Below are positions 18,735-26,568 of a stretch of DNA of 43,339 nucleotides, piece after piece. Each line of letters begins with the position of its first letter. Position 1 is the stretch's first letter. Below the pieces are notes generated by a model. That model was not told the DNA's origin, made no database searches, and was given only the letters and a program-made list of their open reading frames with translations. Source of the stretch: Vibrio furnissii CIP 102972 (lineage in GTDB: Bacteria > Pseudomonadota > Gammaproteobacteria > Enterobacterales > Vibrionaceae); contig NZ_ACZP01000005.1 of NCBI RefSeq assembly GCF_000176175.1, positions 1 through 43,339 of the forward strand, in the 5' to 3' direction. Made by a program: the position numbers and the translations under genes.

Positions 18735-19922
18735 GTGAAAAAGCCCCTTATCGTGCAAAAGTTCGGTGGAACTTCCGTTGGCTCAATTGAGCGCATGCAT
18801 ACTGTCGCCGAACACATCATTAAAGCGAAAAATGATGGTAATCAAGTTGTTGTTGTTGTTTCTGCCATGTCAGGAGAAACCAACCGACTGCTGGGTTTAG
18901 CCCAACAAGTGGATAGCGTACCAACCGCTAGGGAACTTGATGTTTTGCTCTCTGCTGGTGAGCAGGTGTCTATGGCACTGGTAGCGATGACTCTGAATAA
19001 ACTGGGTTATGCTGCTCGCTCTCTAACCGGAGCTCAAGCGAACATTGTGACGGATAATCAACACAATGACGCGACGATTAAAACGATTGATACACGAACG
19101 ATTACGGAACTGCTGGCGCAAGACCAGATTGTTGTTGTAGCCGGTTTTCAGGGTATCAATGAAAATGGGGATATCACCACTTTAGGTCGTGGTGGCTCGG
19201 ATACCAGTGCAGTGACATTGGCCGGAGCGCTCAACGCAGATGAATGTCAAATCTTCACTGATGTTGATGGGGTTTATACATGTGACCCTCGTGTTGTACC
19301 CAAAGCAAAGAAACTGGACATCATTGATTTTCCATCGATGGAAGAAATGGCTCGTAAAGGCGCGAAAGTGCTGCACCTGCCGTGTGTTCAGTATGCTTGG
19401 GAAAATCAGGTTCCACTGCGCGTGCTGTCGACGTTTGATGTAAACGACGGCAGCTTGATTAAAGGCGAACAAGGTTCGCAAGCTGTATGTGGCCTGGCAA
19501 TCCAACGTGACATGTCTTTGGTGACCGTTGAACAGGATTCATTAGCCAGCCTGATGAAACAGTGTCAGATGCTAGGTGTAGAAGTCTGGAATGTGATCGA
19601 AAAGACAGAATGGGCAGGTGTTGTGATAAAACGCGATGCCTGTGCCAAGTTGGATCTGGTGTTCAGCGACAAAATCCGTAATAGTGAACATGTGAGTTTA
19701 CTGACTACGGTCGGTCTGCAAGCGCCTGACTTAGCGGAGCATTCTTGTGCATTGTTGTCAGAACAGGGCATCGATGTACATTATGTCTCCACGACTTCAC
19801 AATCATTGATGTTAATGCTTGCGCCGCACTGCGTTGAGGAAGCGGCAAATATTTTGCACGAAGCTTATATCGATTCTGAAACACTCGTGGACTTTCAGCC
19901 TAAACATGCATTTTTAGGCTGA
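18735..19922 (+). CDS. lysC: Aspartate kinase, monofunctional (lysC family)
   Basis: Aspartokinase phosphorylates aspartate, the first step to lysine, threonine, methionine and diaminopimelate. The 395-residue protein has the amino-acid kinase domain at about 1-230: KFGGTSVGSIERM near the N-terminus, VVVVSAMSGETNRLL, GFQGINENGDITTLGRGGSDTSA (core TTLGRGGSDTSA) and FTDVDGVYTCDPR. A short ACT-type regulatory region follows near 265-390. There is no fused homoserine dehydrogenase. The start is GTG at 18735, 9 bases after GGGAAGG. I cannot tell which amino acid inhibits it. Its place next to csrA is a Vibrio feature; in E. coli alaS is followed directly by csrA. No terminator is visible before csrA. 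Confidence 0.93.
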   Translation: MKKPLIVQKFGGTSVGSIERMHTVAEHIIKAKNDGNQVVVVVSAMSGETNRLLGLAQQVDSVPTARELDVLLSAGEQVSMALVAMTLNKLGYAARSLTGAQANIVTDNQHNDATIKTIDTRTITELLAQDQIVVVAGFQGINENGDITTLGRGGSDTSAVTLAGALNADECQIFTDVDGVYTCDPRVVPKAKKLDIIDFPSMEEMARKGAKVLHLPCVQYAWENQVPLRVLSTFDVNDGSLIKGEQGSQAVCGLAIQRDMSLVTVEQDSLASLMKQCQMLGVEVWNVIEKTEWAGVVIKRDACAKLDLVFSDKIRNSEHVSLLTTVGLQAPDLAEHSCALLSEQGIDVHYVSTTSQSLMLMLAPHCVEEAANILHEAYIDSETLVDFQPKHAFLG

Positions 19923-20014
19923 TTTGACTGCAATAGAGAGTTTACGAAAATATAACTTTTAGTGGATAATAACGTAGTTGCAAGATAATACAGAGATTAC
20001 TCAAGGAGCAAAGA

Positions 20015-20212
20015 ATGCTAATTTTGACTCGCCGCGTTGGCGAAACACTCATGATCGGTGACGAAGTAACAGTAACTGTACTGGGCGTAAAAGGTAACCA
20101 AGTACGTATCGGTGTGAACGCACCGAAAGAAGTTTCTGTGCACCGTGAAGAAATCTACATGCGCATTCAAGCTGAAAAAGGTAATGGTAACGTTGCGTCA
20201 GGCAACTACTAA
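20015..20212 (+). CDS. csrA: Carbon storage regulator CsrA
   Basis: CsrA is a small dimeric RNA-binding protein that binds GGA motifs in mRNA leaders and is titrated by CsrB-type small RNAs. In vibrios it controls carbon flux, motility and quorum sensing. The 65-residue protein has the standard sequence: [18 protein letters not shown] (with RNA-contacting residues Leu4 and Arg6), [24 protein letters not shown] (Arg44 is the second contact) and a variable tail. AAGGAG precedes the ATG. This ribosome binding site and GTGGAT upstream contain GGA, so CsrA could bind its own mRNA as in E. coli; that is inference. A terminator follows, and then the tRNA cluster. Confidence 0.98.
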   Translation: MLILTRRVGETLMIGDEVTVTVLGVKGNQVRIGVNAPKEVSVHREEIYMRIQAEKGNGNVASGNY

Positions 20213-20221
20213 TTATCAACG

Positions 20222-20251
20222 AAAAGGCTGGCAATTTTGTCAGCCTTTTTT
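20222..20251 (+). terminator. Intrinsic terminator of csrA
   Basis: GGCTGGCAA pairs with TTGTCAGCC (one G-U pair) around a short T-rich loop and is followed by six T, ten bases after the csrA stop. Confidence 0.85.
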
Positions 20252-20352
20252 GTGCTTCATGTGTCCGTTTTTAATAAAAGTGTAATTTCACACCGCTTTG
20301 ATTAAATAGCCAACGGTTAAGCAGTTTTTTCCAATTTTTGCCAAGAAAGTGT

Positions 20353-20380
20353 TTGACATATTTTTGGTAAATCGTAATAT
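20353..20380 (+). promoter_or_regulatory. Promoter of the tRNA-Ser/tRNA-Arg cluster
   Basis: A perfect -35 TTGACA (20353-20358), 16-base spacer and -10 TAATAT (20375-20380) lie 15 bases before the first tRNA-Ser. The start-site region is GC-rich (GTGCCTCCGC), a feature of stable RNA promoters under stringent control. Confidence 0.85.
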
Positions 20381-20395
20381 GTGCCTCCGCAAGAC

Positions 20396-20488
20396 GGTGA
20401 GGTGGCCGAGAGGCCGAAGGCGCTCCCCTGCTAAGGGAGTATGCGGTTTATAGCCGCATCGAGGGTTCGAATCCCTCCCTCACCGCCA
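20396..20488 (+). tRNA. serV: tRNA-Ser (anticodon GCU), copy 1
   Basis: This 93-base class II tRNA has acceptor stem GGTGAGG with CCTCACC, discriminator G and an encoded CCA. It has a D arm, an anticodon loop CTGCTAA (anticodon GCT, reading AGC and AGU), a long variable arm ATGCGGTTTATAGCCGCAT and T arm GGTTCGAATCC. It is the first gene of the cluster, as serV is in E. coli. Confidence 0.97.
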
Positions 20489-20527
20489 TTTCTTGCGACG
20501 CTTAATTTAGCACATTAAGTGAAATGC

Positions 20528-20604
20528 GCGTCCGTAGCTCAGCTGGATAGAGTACCTGGCTACGAACCAGGCGGTCAGAGGTTCGAATCCTCTCGGACGC
20601 GCCA
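20528..20604 (+). tRNA. tRNA-Arg (anticodon ACG), copy 1, acceptor type A
   Basis: A 77-base cloverleaf with acceptor GCGTCCG and CGGACGC, discriminator G and CCA. The anticodon stem is CCTGG/CCAGG with loop CTACGAA (ACG). The wobble A34 should be edited to inosine by TadA to read CGU, CGC and CGA. The equivalents in E. coli are argV, argY, argZ and argQ. Confidence 0.97.
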
Positions 20605-20657
20605 TATTCTCTCGGGAATATGAAGATTCTGAAACGTAAGTTTTGGAAAAGAAACGT

Positions 20658-20750
20658 GGTGAGGTGGCCGAGAGGCCGAAGGCGCTCCCCTGCTAAGGGA
20701 GTATGCGGTTTGTAGCCGCATCGAGGGTTCGAATCCCTCCCTCACCGCCA
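20658..20750 (+). tRNA. tRNA-Ser (anticodon GCU), copy 2
   Basis: Identical to copy 1 except for one base in the loop of the variable arm (TTTGTAG in place of TTTATAG). CCA is encoded. The copy points to duplication of a Ser-Arg unit at the front of the cluster. Confidence 0.97.
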
Positions 20751-20775
20751 TTTCTTCGCCTTCGGGCAAATTTTT

Positions 20776-20804
20776 GTTTTCAAACAACAAAAATGTGATA
20801 TACT
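20776..20804 (+). promoter_or_regulatory. Possible internal promoter before the second tRNA-Arg
   Basis: TATACT at 20799-20804 with TG one base upstream (20796-20797) is an extended -10 element. Transcription would begin about 5 bases before the tRNA-Arg at 20816. The -35 region is T-rich and weak. If real, the last five tRNA-Arg genes would have their own promoter. Confidence 0.35.
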
Positions 20805-20815
20805 TCACACCCTGC

Positions 20816-20892
20816 GCGCTCGTAGCTCAGCTGGATAGAGTACCTGGCTACGAACCAGGCGGTCAGAGGTTCGAATCCTCTCGAGCGCGCCA
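20816..20892 (+). tRNA. tRNA-Arg (anticodon ACG), copy 2, acceptor type B
   Basis: Same 77-base body as copy 1, but the acceptor stem is GCGCTCG with CGAGCGC. The fourth and fifth pairs are exchanged (C-G then U-A in place of U-A then C-G), a fully compensated change. CCA is encoded. Confidence 0.97.
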
Positions 20893-20947
20893 TTATTAAT
20901 AAGCTCTTGATTTATCAGGAGTCGATTGTGAAAACAATCAAGCCTGC

Positions 20948-21024
20948 GCGTCCGTAGCTCAGCTGGATAGAGTACCTGGCTACGAACCAGGCGGTCAGAG
21001 GTTCGAATCCTCTCGGACGCGCCA
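20948..21024 (+). tRNA. tRNA-Arg (anticodon ACG), copy 3, acceptor type A
   Basis: Identical to copy 1 over all 77 bases (acceptor GCGTCCG/CGGACGC, anticodon ACG, encoded CCA). Confidence 0.97.
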
Positions 21025-21102
21025 TTCTTTCTTCTTGAAAGAATACAGTGAATAAGGGTAATGCCCTGATCCTGAACAGTTTTGTTTAGCATCGAAAACA
21101 GC

Positions 21103-21179
21103 GCGCTCGTAGCTCAGCTGGATAGAGTACCTGGCTACGAACCAGGCGGTCAGAGGTTCGAATCCTCTCGAGCGCGCCA
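21103..21179 (+). tRNA. tRNA-Arg (anticodon ACG), copy 4, acceptor type B
   Basis: Identical to copy 2 (acceptor GCGCTCG/CGAGCGC), exactly 287 bases after it. Confidence 0.97.
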
Positions 21180-21234
21180 TTATTAATAAGCTCTTGATTT
21201 TTCAAGAGTCGATTGTGAAAACAATCAAGCCTGC

Positions 21235-21311
21235 GCGTCCGTAGCTCAGCTGGATAGAGTACCTGGCTACGAACCAGGCGGTCAGAGGTTCGAATCCTCT
21301 CGGACGCGCCA
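21235..21311 (+). tRNA. tRNA-Arg (anticodon ACG), copy 5, acceptor type A
   Basis: Identical to copies 1 and 3, and exactly 287 bases after copy 3. Confidence 0.97.
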
Positions 21312-21389
21312 TTCTTTCTTCTTGAAAGAATACAGTGAATAAGGGTAATGCCCTGATCCTGAACACCCTTGTTTGGTATCGAAAATAGC

Positions 21390-21466
21390 GCGCTCGTAGC
21401 TCAGCTGGATAGAGTACCTGGCTACGAACCAGGCGGTCAGAGGTTCGAATCCTCTCGAGCGCGCCA
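21390..21466 (+). tRNA. tRNA-Arg (anticodon ACG), copy 6, acceptor type B
   Basis: Identical to copies 2 and 4, exactly 287 bases after copy 4. It is the last gene of the cluster, followed directly by a terminator. Confidence 0.97.
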
Positions 21467-21473
21467 TCCTTAC

Positions 21474-21500
21474 AAAGCCTCGCATTCGCGAGGCTTTTTT
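21474..21500 (+). terminator. Terminator of the tRNA cluster
   Basis: A perfect 10-bp stem (21474-21483 with 21488-21497) has the loop ATTC and a T run, starting 8 bases after the last tRNA. Confidence 0.9.
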
Positions 21501-21835
21501 ATTTACATTTCATTATCATCTTGTTTATCTATATTTTACAACTCATTGTTTTAAAGGGATTTTTTCCACTTTATTAACTGCATCTCAATTTTCGTTTTGA
21601 ATCTTCTTTAATCTGGGCATATTCGCCACAAAAGTTAGAACGTTTGTCGGTCATTTCACGACGTTTTGTGATTTGTGTGACGAATTTTCAACCGATTGTG
21701 TGTGCCGAGCACAACTGTGTAGTGAACAAAATTGACAATTTTTCACCAAAATTGATAATTTCGTTTCACATGTTGGCGTGAGATGGTCGCTCATGCTCAG
21801 CATATGTTGTCAGGATGACAAAGAAAGGAAGCAAC
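21501..21835 (+). other. AT-rich intergenic region upstream of oadG
   Basis: These 335 bases lie between the tRNA terminator and oadG. They are clearly more AT-rich than the genes. They hold the oad promoter with paired dyads (21729-21761) and several TGTG/CACA words, but no full CRP palindrome that I can defend. No gene is visible. Confidence 0.6.
21729..21761 (+). promoter_or_regulatory. oadGAB promoter with two operator-like dyads
   Basis: A perfect -35 TTGACA (21732-21737), 16-base spacer and -10 GATAAT (21754-21759) are visible. Each hexamer sits inside a near-identical 13-bp dyad: AAATTGACAATTT (21729-21741) and AAATTGATAATTT (21749-21761). The dyads are 20 bases apart, about two helical turns. 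A regulator dimer bound at both would cover the promoter. Confidence 0.6.
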
Positions 21836-22093
21836 ATGACTAATATTGGAAGCCTGCTAGTGGATGCGGCCACCCTCATGATCACGGGGATGTCGGTCGT
21901 ATTTCTATTCCTCACCATTCTGGTTTATCTCGTTCGATGCATGTCTAAATGGGCACCACAAGAAGTGCCACCATCGTTCGCCGCACCAACCCCAGCGAAA
22001 AAAGTGCAACCCACCTCTGCGGCTGTGAGTCCTCAGGTTGTCGCCGCTATTTCCGCTGCCGTACATCAGTATCGTACTTCAGCGTCGAAGTAG
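21836..22093 (+). CDS. oadG: Oxaloacetate decarboxylase gamma subunit OadG
   Basis: OadG is the small subunit that links the carboxyltransferase OadA to the membrane pump OadB and helps assemble the complex. From the ATG at 21836 the product has 85 residues, with one transmembrane helix at about 15-38 (TLMITGMSVVFLFLTILVYL). A Pro/Ala/Lys-rich linker and a short C-terminal helix follow. This matches the family, in which the hydrophilic tail binds OadA. The start at 21836 is preferred over the ATG at 21815 because AAAGGAAG lies at the right distance before it. It is followed by oadA after 24 bases. Confidence 0.92.
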   Translation: MTNIGSLLVDAATLMITGMSVVFLFLTILVYLVRCMSKWAPQEVPPSFAAPTPAKKVQPTSAAVSPQVVAAISAAVHQYRTSASK

Positions 22094-22117
22094 TCCGGAT
22101 TAAAAGGAGTTATACAC

Positions 22118-23905
22118 ATGTCTAAACCTCTCGCTATTACCGATGTCGTCCTTCGTGACGCGCATCAATCACTGTTTGCGACGCGTCTGCGTCTGGACGA
22201 TATGCTGCCGATTGCGGCTGAACTGGATAAAGTGGGTTACTGGTCGCTGGAAACTTGGGGTGGCGCGACCTTTGACGCTTGCATTCGTTATCTCGGGGAA
22301 GACCCATGGGAACGTCTACGCACGCTCAAACAGGCCATGCCGAACACACCGATGCAAATGCTGTTGCGTGGGCAAAACTTGCTGGGTTATCGCCATTACG
22401 CTGATGATGTGGTGGCAAAATTCGTGGAACGTGCGCATACCAACGGGATGGATGTGTTCCGTATCTTTGATGCCATGAACGATGTCCGCAACTTCGAACA
22501 AGCGGTCAAAGCGACGATTGATGTCGGCGCGCACGCTCAAGGCACGCTCTCTTACACCACCAGTCCAGTGCACAACGCGGATACGTGGGTTGATTTGGCG
22601 AAACGCTTGGAAGATCTCGGCTGCCATTCGCTGTGTATCAAAGACATGTCAGGGCTGCTGAAGCCGTATGAGGCAGAAGAGCTGATCACACGTATCAAAG
22701 CATCCTGTGCTGTGCCCCTAGCGCTGCATTGCCATGCCACTACAGGTTTATCGACCGCAACGGCAATCAAAGCGGTGGAAGCGGGCATTGATATTCTTGA
22801 CACCGCCATCTCTTCGATGAGTCAAACATACGGGCATACCCCTACGGAAACCGTGGTGGCGATGCTGCAAGGTACGGCGCGTGATACGCATTTGCAGCTG
22901 GAACAACTGGAACCGATTGCTGCTTATTTCCGTGACGTACGCAAGAAGTACGCGAAGTTTGAAGGTCAGTTGAAAGGGGTGGATTCACGCATTCTGATTG
23001 CTCAGGTGCCGGGCGGCATGCTGACGAATATGGAAAGTCAGTTGAAAGAGCAAGGAGCCGCGGATCGCTTGGATGAGGTTCTAAAAGAGATCCCTCGCGT
23101 GCGTGAAGACTTGGGCTTTATTCCTTTGGTGACGCCGACCTCGCAAATTGTGGGCACGCAAGCGGTGATCAACGTCTTGACCGGTGAGCGCTATAAGAGC
23201 ATTACCAAAGAAACTGCAGGTGTTCTCAAAGGGGAATATGGTGCGGCACCAGCCTCAGTCAATGCGGAGCTGCAAGCCAAAGTGCTTGAAGGGAAAGCCG
23301 CTATCACTTGTCGTCCTGCGGATCTGCTGAACGCCGAAATGGATCATTTGACCACTGAATTGCTAGAAAAAGCGAAAGCGGACGGCATTTCACTGGCTGA
23401 AGATACGGCCGATGACGTGCTGACTTATGCCTTGTTCCCTCAGGTAGGGCTCAAGTTCCTGAAAAATCGTCATAATCCGGACGCTTTTGAGCCGGCTCCA
23501 GGTTGTGAACCTGCGCCAGCAGCGTCACCTGTCGTATCGGCATCGAGCGGAGGTGTGGAAACTTACAGCGTACGCGTTGATGGACAGGTATATAACGTTG
23601 AAGTCGGCCCCCAAGGTCAGCTCACTTCAGTGACTCCTACAGCAGCAACCCAAGCGGCTCCGGTTGCCGCACCCGCTGAGACTGTATCGGATGCGGAAGC
23701 CGTTCCGGCTCCTCTGGCGGGGAACATCTTCAAAATCAATGTGCAAAGCGGGAGCGAAGTGGCCGAAGGTGACATTTTGATCGTGCTGGAAGCGATGAAG
23801 ATGGAAACCGAAATTCGCGCGGCGCGCGGCGGTGTTGTGCAGGATCTTCATGTTAAAGAAGGGGATTCTGTGACGGTTGGTGCGCCTCTGTTGAGTTTGG
23901 CATAA
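22118..23905 (+). CDS. oadA: Oxaloacetate decarboxylase alpha subunit OadA (biotin-containing)
   Basis: OadA moves the carboxyl group of oxaloacetate to biotin, giving pyruvate. OadB then decarboxylates carboxybiotin and pumps Na+ out. The 595-residue protein has an HMGL-like carboxyltransferase domain (about 1-260) with [16 protein letters not shown] at the front, [11 protein letters not shown] near residue 172 and the metal-type [11 protein letters not shown] near residue 200. A conserved carboxylase domain follows, then a Pro/Ala linker (about 465-535) and a biotinyl domain with the attachment Lys561 in [11 protein letters not shown]. It lies between oadG and oadB in the usual GAB order. 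No citrate fermentation genes are nearby, which suits the general oad-1 type of Vibrio. Confidence 0.96.
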   Translation: MSKPLAITDVVLRDAHQSLFATRLRLDDMLPIAAELDKVGYWSLETWGGATFDACIRYLGEDPWERLRTLKQAMPNTPMQMLLRGQNLLGYRHYADDVVAKFVERAHTNGMDVFRIFDAMNDVRNFEQAVKATIDVGAHAQGTLSYTTSPVHNADTWVDLAKRLEDLGCHSLCIKDMSGLLKPYEAEELITRIKASCAVPLALHCHATTGLSTATAIKAVEAGIDILDTAISSMSQTYGHTPTETVVAMLQGTARDTHLQLEQLEPIAAYFRDVRKKYAKFEGQLKGVDSRILIAQVPGGMLTNMESQLKEQGAADRLDEVLKEIPRVREDLGFIPLVTPTSQIVGTQAVINVLTGERYKSITKETAGVLKGEYGAAPASVNAELQAKVLEGKAAITCRPADLLNAEMDHLTTELLEKAKADGISLAEDTADDVLTYALFPQVGLKFLKNRHNPDAFEPAPGCEPAPAASPVVSASSGGVETYSVRVDGQVYNVEVGPQGQLTSVTPTAATQAAPVAAPAETVSDAEAVPAPLAGNIFKINVQSGSEVAEGDILIVLEAMKMETEIRAARGGVVQDLHVKEGDSVTVGAPLLSLA

Positions 23906-23914
23906 GGAAGAACC

Positions 23915-25045
23915 ATGGACGGATTAATCACCTTATGGTCTGAAACAGGCATTGCAAACTTCGAACTCGGCCAGATCATCATGATCATGGTGGGCGGCTT
24001 GCTGCTGTTTTTGGCGATTCGTAAAGGGTTTGAGCCTTTGCTGCTATTGCCCATCGGGTTTGGCGCTGTGTTGGCCAACATTCCCAATGCTGGTTTTACT
24101 GAACCGGGTGGTCTGCTGTACTACGTCTATCACGTGGGGATTGAGTCAGGGGTCTTCCCACTCTTGATCTTCATGGGGGTTGGGGCGATGACGGATTTCG
24201 GGGCATTGATTGCGAACCCGAAAACGTTATGGTTAGGTGCGGCAGCGCAGTTGGGGATTTTTGCGACCCTGTTCGGCGCTATTTTGTTGAACTACGTGCC
24301 GGGCATGGAATTCACCATGGCAGACGCTTCCTCCATCGCGATTATCGGAGGCGCGGATGGCCCAACGGCGATATTCCTTGCCAGTCAGCTTTCGCCTGAT
24401 CTGTTGGGCGCGATTGCGGTGGCGGCCTACAGCTACATGGCGTTGGTGCCGATCATTCAACCGCCCATCATGAAAGCGTTGACCACACCAGAAGAACGTC
24501 AGATCAAAATGGCGCAATTGCGCCACGTTGGCAAAACCGAAAAAATCATCTTTCCTTTGGTGGTGTTATTGATGACGATTTTGTTCTTGCCTGCGGCGAC
24601 ACCTTTGGTGGGCATGTTCTGTCTCGGTAACTTGATGCGCGAAGCGGGCGTCGTGGAGCGTTTGTCGAAGACGGCGCAAAACGAGCTGATCAACATCGTG
24701 ACGATTTTCTTGGGCTTAGGGGTCGGTTCAAAATTGCAGGCTGATAAATTCCTAAACCTTGAAACGTTGGGCATTTTGGCGCTGGGCGCGGTCGCGTTCA
24801 GCATCGGGACGGCTGGCGGTGTGATCATGGCGAAGATCCTCAACAAGTTCTCCAAAGAAGACATCAACCCACTGATTGGTGCGGCCGGTGTGTCGGCGGT
24901 GCCAATGGCGGCGCGCGTGGTGAATAAAGTGGGTTTGGAAGCCAATCCACAGAACTTCTTGCTGATGCATGCCATGGGGCCCAACGTGGCTGGGGTGCTG
25001 GGGTCGGCGGTTGCGGCCGGGGTGCTGTTGGCGCTGGTCGGTTAA
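23915..25045 (+). CDS. oadB: Oxaloacetate decarboxylase beta subunit OadB (Na+ pump)
   Basis: OadB is the integral membrane subunit that decarboxylates carboxybiotin and exports Na+. The 376-residue protein is strongly hydrophobic with many transmembrane helices. It has the family motif [17 protein letters not shown] near residue 145, with the conserved Asp used for Na+ and proton coupling. It also has [12 protein letters not shown] near residue 270 and the C-terminal [18 protein letters not shown]. Na+ export by this complex would feed the sodium motive force that vibrios use for transport and flagellar rotation. AAGGAAG precedes the ATG, and a UUCG-capped terminator follows. Confidence 0.95.
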   Translation: MDGLITLWSETGIANFELGQIIMIMVGGLLLFLAIRKGFEPLLLLPIGFGAVLANIPNAGFTEPGGLLYYVYHVGIESGVFPLLIFMGVGAMTDFGALIANPKTLWLGAAAQLGIFATLFGAILLNYVPGMEFTMADASSIAIIGGADGPTAIFLASQLSPDLLGAIAVAAYSYMALVPIIQPPIMKALTTPEERQIKMAQLRHVGKTEKIIFPLVVLLMTILFLPAATPLVGMFCLGNLMREAGVVERLSKTAQNELINIVTIFLGLGVGSKLQADKFLNLETLGILALGAVAFSIGTAGGVIMAKILNKFSKEDINPLIGAAGVSAVPMAARVVNKVGLEANPQNFLLMHAMGPNVAGVLGSAVAAGVLLALVG

Positions 25046-25102
25046 TCTCTGGTTAAATTGCGAACTGAGAGTTAACGGTTACTAATAAAATGGTATATAT
25101 TC

Positions 25103-25128
25103 AAAGGGATGCTTCGGCATCCCTTTTT
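25103..25128 (+). terminator. Terminator of oadGAB with UUCG loop
   Basis: A perfect 10-bp stem (25103-25112 with 25117-25126) is capped by the stable TTCG tetraloop and followed by T. It lies between oadB and the next gene, which supports starting that gene at 25154 and not earlier. Confidence 0.92.
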
Positions 25129-25153
25129 ATTTGCCTCAATAGGGACCTTGGAA

Positions 25154-26104
25154 ATGGACAACAAGCAGATTGCAATCACCCAGTTTGGCGGGCCAGAAGT
25201 GCTCGCGATTCAAACCACCGCGATACCTGAACCTCAGGCTGGCGAAGTGTTAGTCAAAGTGGCATTTTCAGGCATCAACCCTATTGATGTAAAAACCCGT
25301 GCCGGTCTTGGCTGGGCAGCCGCGCAGAACAAAGACAATCTACCTTGGGTGCCGGGCTACGATATTGCAGGCACCGTGGTCAGCGTGGGTGACGGCGTTC
25401 GCGAACTCAAAGCTGGGGTTCATGTGGCCGGTTTTATTGGTTTTCCACTGCGTGGCGGTGGGTACAGCCAATATGTGTGCGTGCCGGAAAAAGAGCTCAG
25501 CATTGTTCCTGATGCCGTGACCCTTGAAGCTGCGGCGGTGCTGCCTCTGGCGGGGCAGACCGCGGCACAGGCGCTCAATAAAGCCCAAGTGAAAGAGGGC
25601 GATCGGGTGTTGATCCTCGCAGGTGCCGGTGGTGTGGGGCATTTGGCGGTGCAAATCGCGATTGCAGCGAAAGCCGAAGTCTATACCACATGCAGCGAAA
25701 GCAACCTCGATTATCTGGCGACTTTGGGCGCGCACGCGATCAATTATAACTTTGCGCCAGTGTCTCAACGCTTAGAGCAAGTGGACGTGCTGATCGATTT
25801 GGTTGGTGGTGATGCAGCGTTGGATGCGCTCAAATGTCTGAACGATCATGCCCGTGTGGTGACGGTACCGACTTTGAGTGCGGAACTGATCTGCGAGAAA
25901 GCCAAAATGCTCGGCTTTGAGGCGACTGGCATGCTGGTTGACCCCAACCCAGAACAACTCAACACCATGCTCTACATGGTGAGTGTTGGGCTCTTGAAGA
26001 CCGAAATTCAGCAAGTGTATCCAATGAGCGACGTGCAGCAAGCGCACACTCAAATTGAGTCCGGACACACGCGGGGCAAGGTGTTGCTTGATATGCAATG
26101 CTAG
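25154..26104 (+). CDS. Zinc-free MDR-family NADP-dependent oxidoreductase
   Basis: This 316-residue protein belongs to the medium-chain dehydrogenase/reductase group of quinone-oxidoreductase type. An N-terminal GroES-like domain includes QFGGPEVLAIQTT and VPGYDIAGTVVSVGDG (about 60-76). The Rossmann domain has ILAGAGGVGHLAVQIA (about 153-168). No zinc-ligand cysteine/histidine set is visible, so it probably reduces quinones or enones with NADPH and does not act as an alcohol dehydrogenase. The true substrate is unknown. The start at 25154 is used because the in-frame codon at 25109 lies inside the oadB terminator. Its end overlaps the next gene by seven bases. Confidence 0.85.
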   Translation: MDNKQIAITQFGGPEVLAIQTTAIPEPQAGEVLVKVAFSGINPIDVKTRAGLGWAAAQNKDNLPWVPGYDIAGTVVSVGDGVRELKAGVHVAGFIGFPLRGGGYSQYVCVPEKELSIVPDAVTLEAAAVLPLAGQTAAQALNKAQVKEGDRVLILAGAGGVGHLAVQIAIAAKAEVYTTCSESNLDYLATLGAHAINYNFAPVSQRLEQVDVLIDLVGGDAALDALKCLNDHARVVTVPTLSAELICEKAKMLGFEATGMLVDPNPEQLNTMLYMVSVGLLKTEIQQVYPMSDVQQAHTQIESGHTRGKVLLDMQC

Positions 26105-26559
26105 AGTGGTTTAACTCTGGCTTTACCGAACTGGCACTGTTGTTTTCCAACTCCGCCCTCTGGGTTTTGTTCCTCGGGGGCTTTTTGAGTGCAACGTTGC
26201 TTCCGGGCGGCTCGGAAGCGGCGTTATTGGCAACGCTGTCTCTGCAACAATATTCCGTGTTGATGGTGATCGTGGTCGCGACCGTGGGCAATACCCTCGG
26301 TGGCGTGACCAACTATTGGTTAGGTTTGTGGCTGCCTAATCGAACTGAACACGAAAAACAAGGTCATAAAGCATTAGCCTGGCTGAATAAACACGGCTAT
26401 TGGGCATTACTGTTGAGCTGGTTACCCATCATTGGTGATCCGCTCTGTCTGGCAGCTGGCTGGCTTCGCATGAATTGGTTTCCCGTCTTTACACTCATCC
26501 TGATTGGTAAAGCATTACGTTATTCACTGCTGGCTGCTCTCTTTTATGGTTTTTTCTAA
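26098..26559 (+). CDS. yqaA: YqaA-family (SNARE-associated/VTT domain) inner membrane protein
   Basis: This 153-residue membrane protein resembles E. coli YqaA, a small relative of the DedA/VTT superfamily. It has about four hydrophobic segments. Family-type residues are in FLGGFLSATLLPGGSEAALLA near residue 20 (key Pro-Gly-Gly-Ser-Glu) and GNTLGGVTNYWLG near residue 65. WLPIIGDPLCLAAGWLRM lies near residue 115. The molecular role of YqaA is not established; DedA proteins are implicated in lipid or ion transport. It overlaps the upstream oxidoreductase gene by seven bases. In E. coli yqaA is next to gshA, while here the M16 peptidase gene lies between them. Confidence 0.85.
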   Translation: MLEWFNSGFTELALLFSNSALWVLFLGGFLSATLLPGGSEAALLATLSLQQYSVLMVIVVATVGNTLGGVTNYWLGLWLPNRTEHEKQGHKALAWLNKHGYWALLLSWLPIIGDPLCLAAGWLRMNWFPVFTLILIGKALRYSLLAALFYGFF

Positions 26560-26568
26560 GGAGAAGTC

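Larger units (their letters stand above)
20816..21466 (+). repeat. 287-bp tandem repeat carrying paired tRNA-Arg genes
   Basis: The tRNA-Arg starts at 20816, 21103 and 21390 (type B) are each 287 bases apart, and those at 20948 and 21235 (type A) are also 287 bases apart. Units are 20816-21102, 21103-21389 and a partial third from 21390. The spacers differ between units by only a few substitutions, so the duplication is recent or kept uniform by gene conversion. Confidence 0.95.

Noticed and set aside
20816..21466. Regularly spaced repeats that could suggest a CRISPR array.
   Set aside because: The repeats are complete tRNA genes with CCA ends and alternate with near-identical spacers. CRISPR spacers would be unique, and no cas genes are present.
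20575..21554. Several 60-95 residue open frames across the tRNA cluster, both strands, with sequences such as SERIRTSDRLVRSQ and VAQLDRVPGYEP.
   Set aside because: They are translations of the tRNA-Arg and tRNA-Ser genes in other frames. Similar spurious proteins are common in databases because tRNA genes are conserved. They have no ribosome binding sites of their own.
21601..21720. CRP binding site in the oad upstream region, from the many TGTG and CACA words.
   Set aside because: No pair has the right 6-base spacing with both half-sites close to TGTGA/TCACA.
20396..21835. Genomic island or prophage integrated at the tRNA cluster.
   Set aside because: No integrase gene, no duplicated tRNA 3' end downstream of oadGAB and no phage genes are present. 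The genes that follow are ordinary metabolic genes with native-looking codon use.
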